This document shows, one piece after another, positions 1 through 5,707 of a stretch of DNA of 6,130 nucleotides (the first letter of the stretch is position 1; each line of letters opens with the position of its first letter). A program made the translations under genes and the position numbers. Below the pieces are notes generated by a model. The model saw only the letters and a list, made by a program, of their open reading frames with translations. It made no database searches and had not been told where the DNA came from. The stretch spans positions 1 to 6,130 of the forward strand of contig JAIMBU010000194.1 in NCBI GenBank assembly GCA_023511325.1, written 5' to 3'. The DNA comes from Gorillibacterium sp. Its GTDB lineage: Bacteria; Bacillota; Bacilli; Paenibacillales; NBRC-103111.

Positions 1-265
1 GACTATGTTCGACTACCATATAATGCGGAGATTTTCTCGTTATAATACCGCTTTTTTTCGCAACCTCTGTCCTAAGTATTTCTTCGTAATAATACCTGTC
101 CTCCATATATTCAGGGTGGCGTTTAGCACTCTGAACGTTTAGTTTAGCCTCTTTGATTGCATTAAGGACAGCTTTTGCTTCATCCATAGGAATATCTGAT
201 AAATTGACAAATGGTCCTATTGTTTTATCAAAATAATGATATAAATAAATTTTAGTCACCACCAT
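1..265 (-). CDS. Uncharacterised conserved protein, N-terminal part (runs off left edge)
   Basis: This minus-strand frame is open from an ATG at 265 to the window edge and gives 88 residues. It begins MVVTKIYLYHYFDKTIGPF and later has the pieces NLSDIPMDEAKAVLNAIKEA and RKSPHYMVVEHS. From memory, the YLYHYxDKTIGPFxNLSD start and the PHYMVV block match a family of uncharacterised Bacillus/Paenibacillus proteins of roughly 170-180 residues, so about half is probably missing here only because the window ends. No signal peptide or membrane segment is visible, so it is probably cytosolic. An in-frame ATG at 280 is an alternative start. Neither start has a clear ribosome binding site, and the ATG at 280 lies only a few bases after the stop of the upstream remnant, so translation may be coupled. 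The function is unknown and none is proposed. Confidence 0.6.
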   Translation of the reverse strand, partial: MVVTKIYLYHYFDKTIGPFVNLSDIPMDEAKAVLNAIKEAKLNVQSAKRHPEYMEDRYYYEEILRTEVAKKSGIITRKSPHYMVVEHS

Positions 266-284
266 TATATAAATATTCATTAAT

Positions 285-518
285 TCACATTTTTGTACAA
301 GAACAAGTACGTTTAGCTAAATCATTCATACTGCCCTTGCGGATAAAGCAATGCCCTTCATTTAAGATTAATTGTTTGTAATTAGACGAATCTATAAAAC
401 TCTTAAGCTCTATCCCTTTTATTACTTTACCTTCCGGTCGCTCCTTAACTCCAATAATGCTATATTTATCTTCAGTATGATGGGAATTAGCCATAGTCAT
501 AATATCCAAAATTAAAAT
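285..518 (-). pseudogene. AlbA_2 (Schlafen-type) domain protein, truncated remnant with internal deletion
   Basis: The frame reads ILILDIMTMANSH, then DKYSIIGVKERPEGKVIKGI, then FIDSSNYKQLILN, and jumps directly to EGHCFIRKGSMNDLAKRT. These blocks match the first half and the end of AlbA_2 domains, which usually read DIxxMANSxxxxDKYIIxGVK, then DSSxYQQLIxxNI, then about 40-50 residues, then GxCYIRKGS. AlbA_2 domains are putative nucleic-acid-binding or nucleotide-binding modules, often found in regulators and in defence-related ATPases. Here the normal N-terminus is missing, since a TAG lies at 519-521 just before the homology. The middle of the domain is deleted in frame around 354-362, and the end (CSCTKM) looks frameshifted. 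Possible starts are the TTG at 509 or the ATGs at 500 and 494, all without a clear ribosome binding site. It is most likely a non-functional remnant. The family match comes from pattern memory, not a search. Confidence 0.6.
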
Positions 519-565
519 CTAAAATCGAATGGAGTAGTTATACCATGAGATACGTTCCCTAAAGC

Positions 566-1585
566 TCATATTCCTTTGGCCTTTCGATATTCATTAGGTG
601 AAACGCCTTCCATTTCTTTAAATACCCGGTTAAAGTACGACATAGTCGTATACCCTACTAGTTCGGCAATATCGTAAATTTTCAGATCGGGTTCCAGCAG
701 CAACTGTTTGACCTTCTCCATTCGAACTTTATTGACATAATTAATTAATGTCAAACCTGACTGTCTTTTGAACACATTACAAAAGTGCGATACGCTCATA
801 TGGCTTCTTTCTGCCATCTCCGTAAGCGATACATTTTTACGATAATACTGATCCAGATAAGCGCATACTTCTCGGATCACTTTCTTATCCAGCTGATAGC
901 TGTCGCTTGACTGTGCCTGAAACGAGCGTCTAAACAGCTCATCGTAGTGAGACCGGATATGTTCCTCGCTCAGCGACTCATTTGCGTGAAATAGATTACT
1001 TGACTCCACAGGTTCGGCACCAAGCCTTTCTGTCCATTTCGCATGAAGCAGATGTAATAAAGCAATGTAATAGGACGGGTAAGTCTCGCGAAGTGCGAAT
1101 ATAGAATGAAGCAGCTGGTGCAGCTGATGAGACAGCTCCTCCTGCTTATTTCTTGCCGCAAGATCTTCAAGGAAAGATTGAACTTTCAACAGATACATAT
1201 GCCACTTGTCGTTATCCTCAAGTCGTGCATACAGACGCTGCATAGCTTCTCTTAATTCTTGTTCCTTAACTGGCTTTAGCAAGTACTCGGATACTTGATA
1301 CTTCATCGCCTGCTGTGCATATTGAAATTTATCATAGCCGCTTATAATGATGGTTTCCATCGGAAGCTTTTTCTCCGCGATTTGTTCAACCAACCAAAGA
1401 CCGTCATGCTGCGGCATCATTATGTCGGTAACGACCAGCGTCGGCCAAAGTTCCTGAAGCATATCCCATGCTTCCTGACCGTTCCGGGCTTCACCGACAA
1501 CCTGAAATCCTTCCGTTGTCTCTATGATGTCTACAATCATCTTACGAATCCAGATTTCATCTTCAGCTACCAGCACTTGAAACAT
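566..1585 (-). CDS. Two-component response regulator, YesN type (REC + AraC-type HTH)
   Basis: The 339-residue protein appears complete. Residues 1-120 form a receiver domain with acidic residues E8/D9, the phospho-acceptor D54 in VVTDIMMP, S82 in IISGYD, and K104 in YLLKPV, which is the full catalytic set. Residues 235-339 form an AraC-type DNA-binding domain with two helix-turn-helix units, around 252-274 (VSLTEMAERSHMSVSHFCNVF) and 302-325 (IYDIAELVGYTTMSYFNRVF), ending in the typical SPNEYRK. The linker of about 115 residues is shorter than in many family members. Such proteins are cytosolic transcription activators phosphorylated by a YesM-type membrane histidine kinase and usually control sugar uptake or utilisation genes. 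The kinase gene normally lies next to the regulator, but none is present here, so the signal is unknown. The ATG at 1585 is supported by AAGGGA at 1596-1601, 10 bases upstream. The target genes cannot be told from this window. Confidence 0.93.
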   Translation of the reverse strand: MFQVLVAEDEIWIRKMIVDIIETTEGFQVVGEARNGQEAWDMLQELWPTLVVTDIMMPQHDGLWLVEQIAEKKLPMETIIISGYDKFQYAQQAMKYQVSEYLLKPVKEQELREAMQRLYARLEDNDKWHMYLLKVQSFLEDLAARNKQEELSHQLHQLLHSIFALRETYPSYYIALLHLLHAKWTERLGAEPVESSNLFHANESLSEEHIRSHYDELFRRSFQAQSSDSYQLDKKVIREVCAYLDQYYRKNVSLTEMAERSHMSVSHFCNVFKRQSGLTLINYVNKVRMEKVKQLLLEPDLKIYDIAELVGYTTMSYFNRVFKEMEGVSPNEYRKAKGI

Positions 1586-1595
1586 CAGTAGTCAG

Positions 1596-1627
1596 TCCCT
1601 TCGGTTAAGGTCAGTACCAGTATATCA
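1596..1627 (-). promoter_or_regulatory. Candidate extended -10 promoter and ribosome binding site of the response regulator
   Basis: On the minus strand TGATATACT (1619-1627) fits an extended -10 element, TGn followed by TATACT. No good -35 hexamer lies at the usual distance, which is common for extended -10 promoters. Transcription would start near 1612, giving a leader of about 27 bases that contains AAGGGA (1596-1601), 10 bases before the ATG at 1585. The placement is coherent but is based on motif inspection only. Confidence 0.4.
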
Positions 1628-1733
1628 TCTCCAAAACACTCAATATTACAATATACTACTCAATTCTACAGAGAGCCGTACGATCTTACAAAATCCTGCT
1701 CGATTATAGGAATAACTATTAGGGGTGATGAGG

Positions 1734-1748
1734 ATTAAGTTCTTTCCG
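1734..1748. repeat. Near-direct repeat, copy 1 (partner at 1861-1874)
   Basis: The plus-strand sequence attaagttctttccg at 1734-1748 recurs as attaagttcttccgg at 1861-1874, with the first 11 bases identical and the rest offset by one T. Copy 2 encodes the start of the CPCC remnant and copy 1 lies just beyond its downstream end, so the pair flanks the remnant. It may be the trace of a small duplication, or chance. Confidence 0.35.
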
Positions 1749-1784
1749 ACTGTGCCGCCCAATTCATTCGGCACTGGATGAGGG

Positions 1785-1878
1785 TTCCCAAAAGCAAACT
1801 GGGCAGTTATCGTACTCCCTCCTTTGTTGGTAGTGTCTTAAATTCACAACATGGACAAGTATTAAGTTCTTCCGGCAA
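1785..1878 (-). pseudogene. Cysteine-rich CPCC-family protein, frameshifted fragment
   Basis: From a possible TTG start at 1878 the minus strand reads LPEELNTCPCCEFKTLPTKEG, with the CPCC motif at 1846-1857. The frame then fails, but one frame over it continues EYDNCPVCFWE (1785-1820). Small Cys_rich_CPCC proteins have the layout CPCCGYKTL, a short linker, then YEICPVCFWED, so the order and spacing match. The second motif is one base out of frame with the first, and the run GGAGGGAG on the minus strand (about 1817-1825) looks like the place of a one-base gain. After FWE the homology stops and the family's usual GGAN-type C-terminal part is not recognisable. The paired cysteines suggest a zinc-binding module; the family has no firm function known to me. 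The fragment begins where the YD-repeat frame stops (TAG at 1880-1882). Confidence 0.6.
1861..1874. repeat. Near-direct repeat, copy 2 (partner at 1734-1748)
   Basis: This is the second copy of the ATTAAGTTCTT-based repeat. It lies inside the start of the CPCC remnant, 127 bases from copy 1. Eleven consecutive bases are identical, followed by a shifted TCCG. Confidence 0.35.
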
Positions 1879-1879
1879 C

Positions 1880-2476
1880 CTATTTATCGTTTTGCACCCG
1901 ACTCGTGATGTTTTTATTAGCATCGTATCCGTAGCCATAGCTGCTAAGGCTCGTTGCTCCTGCCTTGTTCACTAACCCAGTCAGGGAAAGCCCACTATAG
2001 GTTCGATCACTGGTCAGTCCGTTTAATAAGGTGGTCGCTTTTGTTAAACCATTCTTATAGTAGGAATAAGTAGCATCTGGAAGGTCTTTGTCCATACCCA
2101 CCATCTTGAGCCGGTTCATGCTGTCGTAGCTATAATTTGTTTCCTGACCAAACGGTCCAAGCATCTTCGTCCGATTGCCGTTTTTGTCATAGGTGAGCGC
2201 TAATGTTTGACCATCTGTGTAGGTGAGCTCAGTCAAATACTCATGGTATGGATCATATTGATAGCGCGTCATACCGGTGCTGTCGATCATGGATGTACGT
2301 TTACCGGCTGCGTCATAACCGAAGCTCACCGTTTCATCACTGTCACTGCGGACAATCAGTCTATCTCGATTATCGTAAGTGAAGGCGGTTGTCTGGTTGT
2401 TACGATCCTCTACTCGGATCAGGTTGCCGCTAGCATCATAATACTGCTTGGTGATTTGTCCAAGCGGTGAAAAAGC
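1880..2476 (-). pseudogene. Rhs/WapA-type YD-repeat protein, internal fragment
   Basis: The minus frame is open from upstream of 2476 to a TAG at 1880-1882. It contains YD-repeat units such as QYYDASGNLIRV, FTYDNRDRLIV, FGYDAAGKRTSM, YQYDPYHEYLTEL, LTYDKNGNRTKM, YSYDSMNRLKMVG and YGYDANKNITSRV. YD repeats form the large beta-barrel cage of Rhs, WapA and teneurin-like proteins, which in bacteria deliver a C-terminal toxin and are usually well over 1000 residues long. Only about 195 residues remain. There is no signal peptide, no conserved core motif before the toxin, and no toxin domain. A GTG at 2329 could be read as a start, but homology clearly continues upstream of it to about FSPLGQITKQ near 2473, where it meets a terminator hairpin. 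It is therefore a fragment clipped at both ends, and not a functional toxin. Confidence 0.85.
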
Positions 2477-2515
2477 AAAAACATGGCAACCCCATCTTCG
2501 GGAGCCATGCTTTTT
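2477..2515 (-). terminator. Bidirectional rho-independent terminator downstream of the short-chain dehydrogenase
   Basis: Arms CATGGC (2482-2487) and GCCATG (2504-2509) enclose a second short CCC/GGG stem. A run of five A lies at 2477-2481 and a run of five T at 2511-2515, so both strands have a hairpin followed by T residues. On the minus strand it sits about 50 bases after the stop of the dehydrogenase at 2568, the expected place for its terminator. No plus-strand gene ends here. It also forms the boundary with the YD-repeat fragment. Confidence 0.75.
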
Positions 2516-2567
2516 AATGATGACTGATTCATTTTAGAATATGGCATTCAATAGGCCATTCCAAAAT

Positions 2568-3392
2568 TTATTTCATCATTCTCTTCATTTGACCTTCTAT
2601 CACTCTGTCAAATAATTTGTATGGAAGCTTTCTAGCAGCTAATACAATCATTGTTTCCTGAACTCTTGGTTGGTATCTTGTTTTCGGTTTTTTGTCTTTA
2701 ATTGATTTAAGAATTAGACTAGCAATTTTATCAGGAGAAGTGGCATAATTGTCTGAACTCATCGCTGCAAATCCTTCCACTAATTTTCGATAGGCAGAAT
2801 TGTCAGGTGTAGATTTCTTCATCGCTTCATTTGCCACCTCTTGCCAACCTGTATCTGTACCTCCCGGCTCAATAATAATAACATCAATGCCAAATGGTTT
2901 TAGCTCATTCCTTAAAGTATCGCTCAAAGTTTCAAGTGCGTGTTTTGAGGCATAGTACCAACCTCCAAGTGGAGAATAAATTTGTCCACCAATCGATGAA
3001 ATATTTATGATTTTTCCGGACTTTTGTTTGCGCATAATCGGCAAAATCAATTGTGTTAAGTTCATTGCACCAAAGACGTTAACGTTAAACTGATTTCTAG
3101 CTTCCTGTAAGGGTACATCTTCTAAAGCTCCAAGAGACCCATACCCTGCGGAGTTTACAATAACATCAATAGAAGATGATGTGGAACGGACAAAATCGAC
3201 AAAGTCTTGATTTGACTTTTCATCTGTGACATCCAGTTTTAGAGTTTTAATACCGATTTTTTCTAGATCCCTCATTTGTTCAACTCTTCTTGATCCCGCA
3301 AAAACTGTGTAACCTTCTTTGTTTAATTGAATTGCAGTTGCTTTACCAATACCTGATGAAGCTCCAGTTACAATTGCTACTTTTTTACTCAT
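2568..3392 (-). CDS. Classical short-chain dehydrogenase/reductase (SDR family)
   Basis: The 274-residue protein is complete and carries all SDR landmarks. The nucleotide-binding TGASSGIG is at residues 9-16, NSAG (a variant of NNAG) at 80-83, N106 in FNVNVFG, catalytic S133 in NISSIGG, and Y146/K150 in YYASK. The PGG motif near 176-178 follows the usual IEPG pattern. Length and layout fit cytosolic NAD(P)-dependent oxidoreductases that interconvert alcohols and carbonyls. SRR at 34-36 after the second strand favours NADP(H), but the substrate cannot be deduced. The ATG at 3392 has AAGGAG at 3401-3406 with an 8-base spacer, an excellent site. It is noticeably richer in A and T than the dehydrogenase remnants upstream, which suggests a different origin. 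It lies about 30 bp after the stop of an SDR tail on the same strand and ends before a terminator, so it was probably the last gene of an SDR cluster. Confidence 0.93.
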   Translation of the reverse strand: MSKKVAIVTGASSGIGKATAIQLNKEGYTVFAGSRRVEQMRDLEKIGIKTLKLDVTDEKSNQDFVDFVRSTSSSIDVIVNSAGYGSLGALEDVPLQEARNQFNVNVFGAMNLTQLILPIMRKQKSGKIINISSIGGQIYSPLGGWYYASKHALETLSDTLRNELKPFGIDVIIIEPGGTDTGWQEVANEAMKKSTPDNSAYRKLVEGFAAMSSDNYATSPDKIASLILKSIKDKKPKTRYQPRVQETMIVLAARKLPYKLFDRVIEGQMKRMMK

Positions 3393-3424
3393 AACATAAT
3401 CTCCTTAGACAGACTTGGTCTTTA

Positions 3425-3526
3425 TCACTCGTATTCTGTTGAGATGCTGACGGCATGCCAGCGTTCGGCATCGGCAGCACGCTGGCATTCGTTAAGTTCA
3501 GCACCTTGCACAGCGTATGGGATCGG
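3425..3526 (-). pseudogene. C-terminal tail of a second SDR-family dehydrogenase
   Basis: This short minus frame ends at TGA 3425-3427 and reads AELNECQRAADAERWHAVS then ISTEYE. The intact family, including the broken gene upstream (ARMVDAERWSAVSDW), ends with a similar AExxRWxAxSxSTDFD block, so this is the tail of a related dehydrogenase. An in-frame TGA at 3527-3529 closes it upstream and no other SDR motif remains. The region shares visible DNA similarity with the end of the dehydrogenase at 3566-4431 (both contain GTTCGGCATCG on the plus strand). This suggests a former tandem pair with one copy almost deleted. It cannot make a useful product. Confidence 0.55.
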
Positions 3527-3537
3527 TCAATGATCCC
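3519..3537. repeat. Small inverted repeat GGGATC / GATCCC
   Basis: Six-base arms at 3519-3524 and 3532-3537 are separated by 7 bases. No T run follows on either strand, so it is not a standard terminator. It sits between the two dehydrogenase remnants and may be incidental. Confidence 0.3.
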
Positions 3538-3552
3538 GTGTCAATTTCGAGG

Positions 3553-3572
3553 TCCCTAAGGGTGGTTAGGGA
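3553..3572. repeat. Inverted repeat TCCCTAA / TTAGGGA over the end of the broken SDR gene
   Basis: Perfect 7-base arms at 3553-3559 and 3566-3572 enclose a 6-base loop (gggtgg). The second arm includes the TAA stop (3566-3568) of the broken dehydrogenase. There is no T tract, so termination strength is doubtful. It could be a weak terminator or an mRNA-end hairpin. Confidence 0.35.
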
Positions 3573-4431
3573 GTCGGCAACGCCGGCATCTGCCCTTCTT
3601 CAGCAAAATCGATCCAATCACTGACCGCCGACCAACGTTCGGCATCGACCATCCGCGCCTCTTCGATCTGACGGATCATCTTGACGGAATCGCGACCGAG
3701 CAGGATGTGAGCGGGCAAAGTCTCGGCGTTGGCAACTTTTAGCACGATCTCGGCGACCTTTTCAGGATCGCCCGGTTCATTGCCCCAATAGGATTCAAGT
3801 TGCGCTAAAACTTTGCCAACGGATTCTTGATATTCGGGCAGCATGGAGGGGCGATTGTCGAATGCGCGTCTGCCCCAATTGGTACGCATGCCGCCGGGTT
3901 CGAGGGCGGTCATCTTGACCCCGAACGGGGCAATCTCCGCTGCGACCCCTCAGTAAATCCTCCCACAGCCCATTTAGAAGCATGATACGCCGCATTGCCT
4001 GGGGGTGGCGAAACGTCCACCGGTTGAAGAAATATGAAGGATATGGCCGCTACGTTGATGCCGCATGATTGGGATAGCTGCACGAGTAAGATTCACAACC
4101 CCAAAGAAACAGGTGTCGACCAGCTGGCGAAAATCCTCGGATGTCACCTGCTCGAATGGCTGGGTATCGCCGTAGCCAGCATTGTTTACCAGAACATCAA
4201 GTCGTCCAAAGGCATCCACCGCGAGTTGAACCGCCGCTTGTGCCGCTTCCTCAACGGTCACATCCAGCGTAGCGACACGGATCTGATCGCGCCGTATTGC
4301 TTAACCAGATCATCCAGCTGTTTGATATTACGGGCTGTTGCGACTACACGTTCCCCCTTGGCAAGAGCTGCTTCAGTAATATTTCGGCCCAGTCCGCTTC
4401 CGCTTCCCGTAATTAACCACACTTTTGACAT
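3566..4431 (-). pseudogene. SDR-family dehydrogenase broken by three frameshifts
   Basis: Read across frames, the gene gives a normal SDR of about 288 residues. Frame 1 from ATG 4431 begins MSKVWLITGSGSGLG, with the TGxxxGxG motif at residues 8-15. A shift near 4286-4294 moves to DQIRVATLDVT, then VLVNNAGYGD and HISSTGGRF. A shift at the G run 4001-4005 (plus strand) moves to GNAAYHASKWAVGG, which holds the catalytic Y and K. A shift at the C run 3946-3949 returns to KMTALEPGGMRTNW and the ordinary C-terminus ending at TAA 3566. The last two shifts compensate each other. No single polypeptide has the cofactor site, the serine and the YxxxK together, so the gene as written is dead. The start is well supported by GGGAGAG just upstream (4440-4446). 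The gene is divergent from the AraC regulator, its probable controller. If the shifts are sequencing errors it is an intact NAD(P)-dependent oxidoreductase. Confidence 0.85.
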
Positions 4432-4630
4432 TTGTAATTCTCTCCCTAATTTGAGTTTGTTATTTAGCAGGCCTTAATCTATTGACCTTGTGTCTTTTAT
4501 TGTAATGAGATTATAATTGAAGGGATAGTTGGATTGTGCCTGATTTTTGCCTAAAACTCCGATGATTTTGATAAGGATACCAGTCCGAACGTTGCTGTGT
4601 TGGCGCAGGCTTATAGAGAGGAAGACGATT
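4432..4630. promoter_or_regulatory. Divergent intergenic control region between the SDR gene and the AraC regulator
   Basis: This 199-bp gap must hold the promoters of both outward-facing genes. On the plus strand TTGTGT (4488-4493) and TATAAT (4512-4517) are separated by 18 bases, a reasonable promoter for the AraC gene. On the minus strand an overlapping TATAAT (4510-4515) could serve the dehydrogenase, but its -35 (CACAAT-like) is poor. TGCCT occurs at 4537-4541 and 4548-4552, an 11-base spacing in direct orientation as expected of AraC-family half-sites. Ribosome binding sites are near 4440-4446 (minus) and AGAGAGGA at 4615-4622 (plus). The assignments are inferred from motifs. Confidence 0.4.
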
Positions 4631-5587
4631 ATGCCCCATAATACCGAGGAGCTTTCAGTTGTTTTACAGCGGTTGCTACATCTTTGCAATGCTTATTCCT
4701 TTTCCCCCGGTATCTGTGAAACCGACATTTCGTTTATTTCACTACTGAAGGCAGATCGGCCGACCACGATTCAATCCGGCTTTTTTACGCCAGGGATATG
4801 TGTCGTCCTTCAAGGCAACAAAACACTGATTGTCCGCAATAATACCTACAACTATGGAGCTGGAGATTATATCGCATCCAACCTCGATATGCCGATCAAA
4901 GGCCAGGTATCGCAAGCAACGCAAGAAGCGCCGTACATAGCGATCCGGATTGCCTTTACAACTGACGAGATTGCATCCGTTTTTCTGGATGCCAAGCTCA
5001 AAGCTTTTGGTGAGAATCAACTGACAGAAGGCGCGTTTATTGGTAAGACTGGGGTTGAAGTGCTGCATATGCTTGAGCGGCTGCTGCAACTGGCAACAGA
5101 CAGTGAAGCGGCTGCATTTCTCGCACCCAGCGTTAAGCGTGAGTTGATTTACCGCCTGCTGACCGACGAGGGTGGCGCGCGCTTCTACAACAACATGCTA
5201 CTGCATCATGATGCGGCAGGCATCAGTAAGGCTATCCATTATGTCAAAGCAAACTATGTACGTACCCTTACCATAGAAGAGATTGCCCAAGTAGGCGGCA
5301 TGAGCCCTTCCACCTTGCATCACAAATTCAAAGCTGTCACTACGCTGAGCCCGATCCAGTATCAGAAGCAACTCCGCCTTCAAGAAGCGCGGAGAATTTT
5401 GCTTGCCGACGATATTGATGTAACTTCAGTCGCGTTCGACGTCGGTTACGAAAGTCTCACGCAGTTCAACCGCGAATACAAACGTTTCTTCGGCCTACCG
5501 CCGCTTAAGGACATTCGTACTATTGGCATCCATGCCAAGGCAAGCTCACATGAATCGGCTTATGCTGACAAGATATTATTGCAGTAA
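4631..5587 (+). CDS. AraC-family transcriptional regulator with AraC_N (YqhC-like) sensor domain
   Basis: The 318-residue protein is complete. Residues 20-175 match the AraC_N type cupin-like ligand domain, with SFSPGICETDISF, TPGICVVLQGNK and GAGDYIASNLDMP as landmarks. Residues 195-295 form the AraC DNA-binding domain. Its first HTH is near 213-234 (LTIEEIAQVGGMSPSTLHHKF) and its second near 263-287 (VTSVAFDVGYESLTQFNREY), followed by FFGLPP. Regulators of this subgroup, such as YqhC of E. coli, are cytosolic activators that commonly lie next to, and respond to substrates of, aldehyde or ketone reductases. That fits the divergent dehydrogenase here, though the inducer is not known. I chose ATG 4631 because GAGAGGAAG sits 9 or so bases upstream and the family homology starts there. 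An in-frame ATG at 4547 would add 28 residues unlike the family and overlap the promoter region. Confidence 0.92.
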   Translation: MPHNTEELSVVLQRLLHLCNAYSFSPGICETDISFISLLKADRPTTIQSGFFTPGICVVLQGNKTLIVRNNTYNYGAGDYIASNLDMPIKGQVSQATQEAPYIAIRIAFTTDEIASVFLDAKLKAFGENQLTEGAFIGKTGVEVLHMLERLLQLATDSEAAAFLAPSVKRELIYRLLTDEGGARFYNNMLLHHDAAGISKAIHYVKANYVRTLTIEEIAQVGGMSPSTLHHKFKAVTTLSPIQYQKQLRLQEARRILLADDIDVTSVAFDVGYESLTQFNREYKRFFGLPPLKDIRTIGIHAKASSHESAYADKILLQ

Positions 5588-5707
5588 GAACAAATCAATT
5601 CGGGCTTTGATGTTATCACGTACTTCTCGGAGCTGCTCCATTATTTCGTTTTCGGTTACAGTCGCCTTTGCAGGGTCGTCGAACTCCCAATGCGTTTTAA
5701 TGACTTT
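5576..5707 (-). pseudogene. Arsenate reductase ArsC (low-molecular-weight phosphatase type), C-terminal fragment
   Basis: The minus frame reads THWEFDDPAKATVTENEIM then EQLREVRDNIKARIDLF and stops at TAA 5576-5578. HWxFDDPAKAxGTEEE followed by FRxVRDEIxxRI is the typical end of thioredoxin-coupled ArsC proteins, which reduce arsenate to arsenite in the cytosol and have the low-molecular-weight tyrosine phosphatase fold. Only about 40 of roughly 135-140 residues remain. The P-loop CxxxxxR and the redox cysteines are absent, and a TAA lies at 5708-5710 just before the homology. The last codons overlap the 3' end of the convergent AraC gene. No other ars gene is present in the window. It is a non-functional tail, probably left by a deletion. 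Confidence 0.75.

Noticed and set aside
970..1591. Open frames on both strands inside the response regulator gene (970-1170 minus, 1295-1591 plus).
   Set aside because: The overlapping response regulator has complete domain motifs and a proper start; these are shadows.
1778..2470. Plus-strand open frames (1778-1975 and 2207-2470) opposite the CPCC and YD-repeat remnants.
   Set aside because: They lie antisense to recognisable homology, lack ribosome binding sites and show no familiar motifs.
3408..3422. Short palindrome AGACTTGGTCT upstream of the intact dehydrogenase as a possible operator.
   Set aside because: The arms are only 4 bases long and the site lies between an SDR tail and the ribosome binding site, so chance is likely.
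3795..3995. Minus frame of 66 residues beginning MRRIMLLNGLWED.
   Set aside because: It arises from the frameshifted part of the SDR gene read in the wrong frame.
4034..4477. A 147-residue plus-strand frame opposite the broken dehydrogenase.
   Set aside because: It is the antisense shadow of clear SDR motifs and has no family resemblance of its own.
4547..4630. Longer N-terminus for the AraC regulator, starting at ATG 4547.
   Set aside because: The extra 28 residues do not resemble the family, no ribosome binding site precedes them, and they overlap the probable promoter and operator region.
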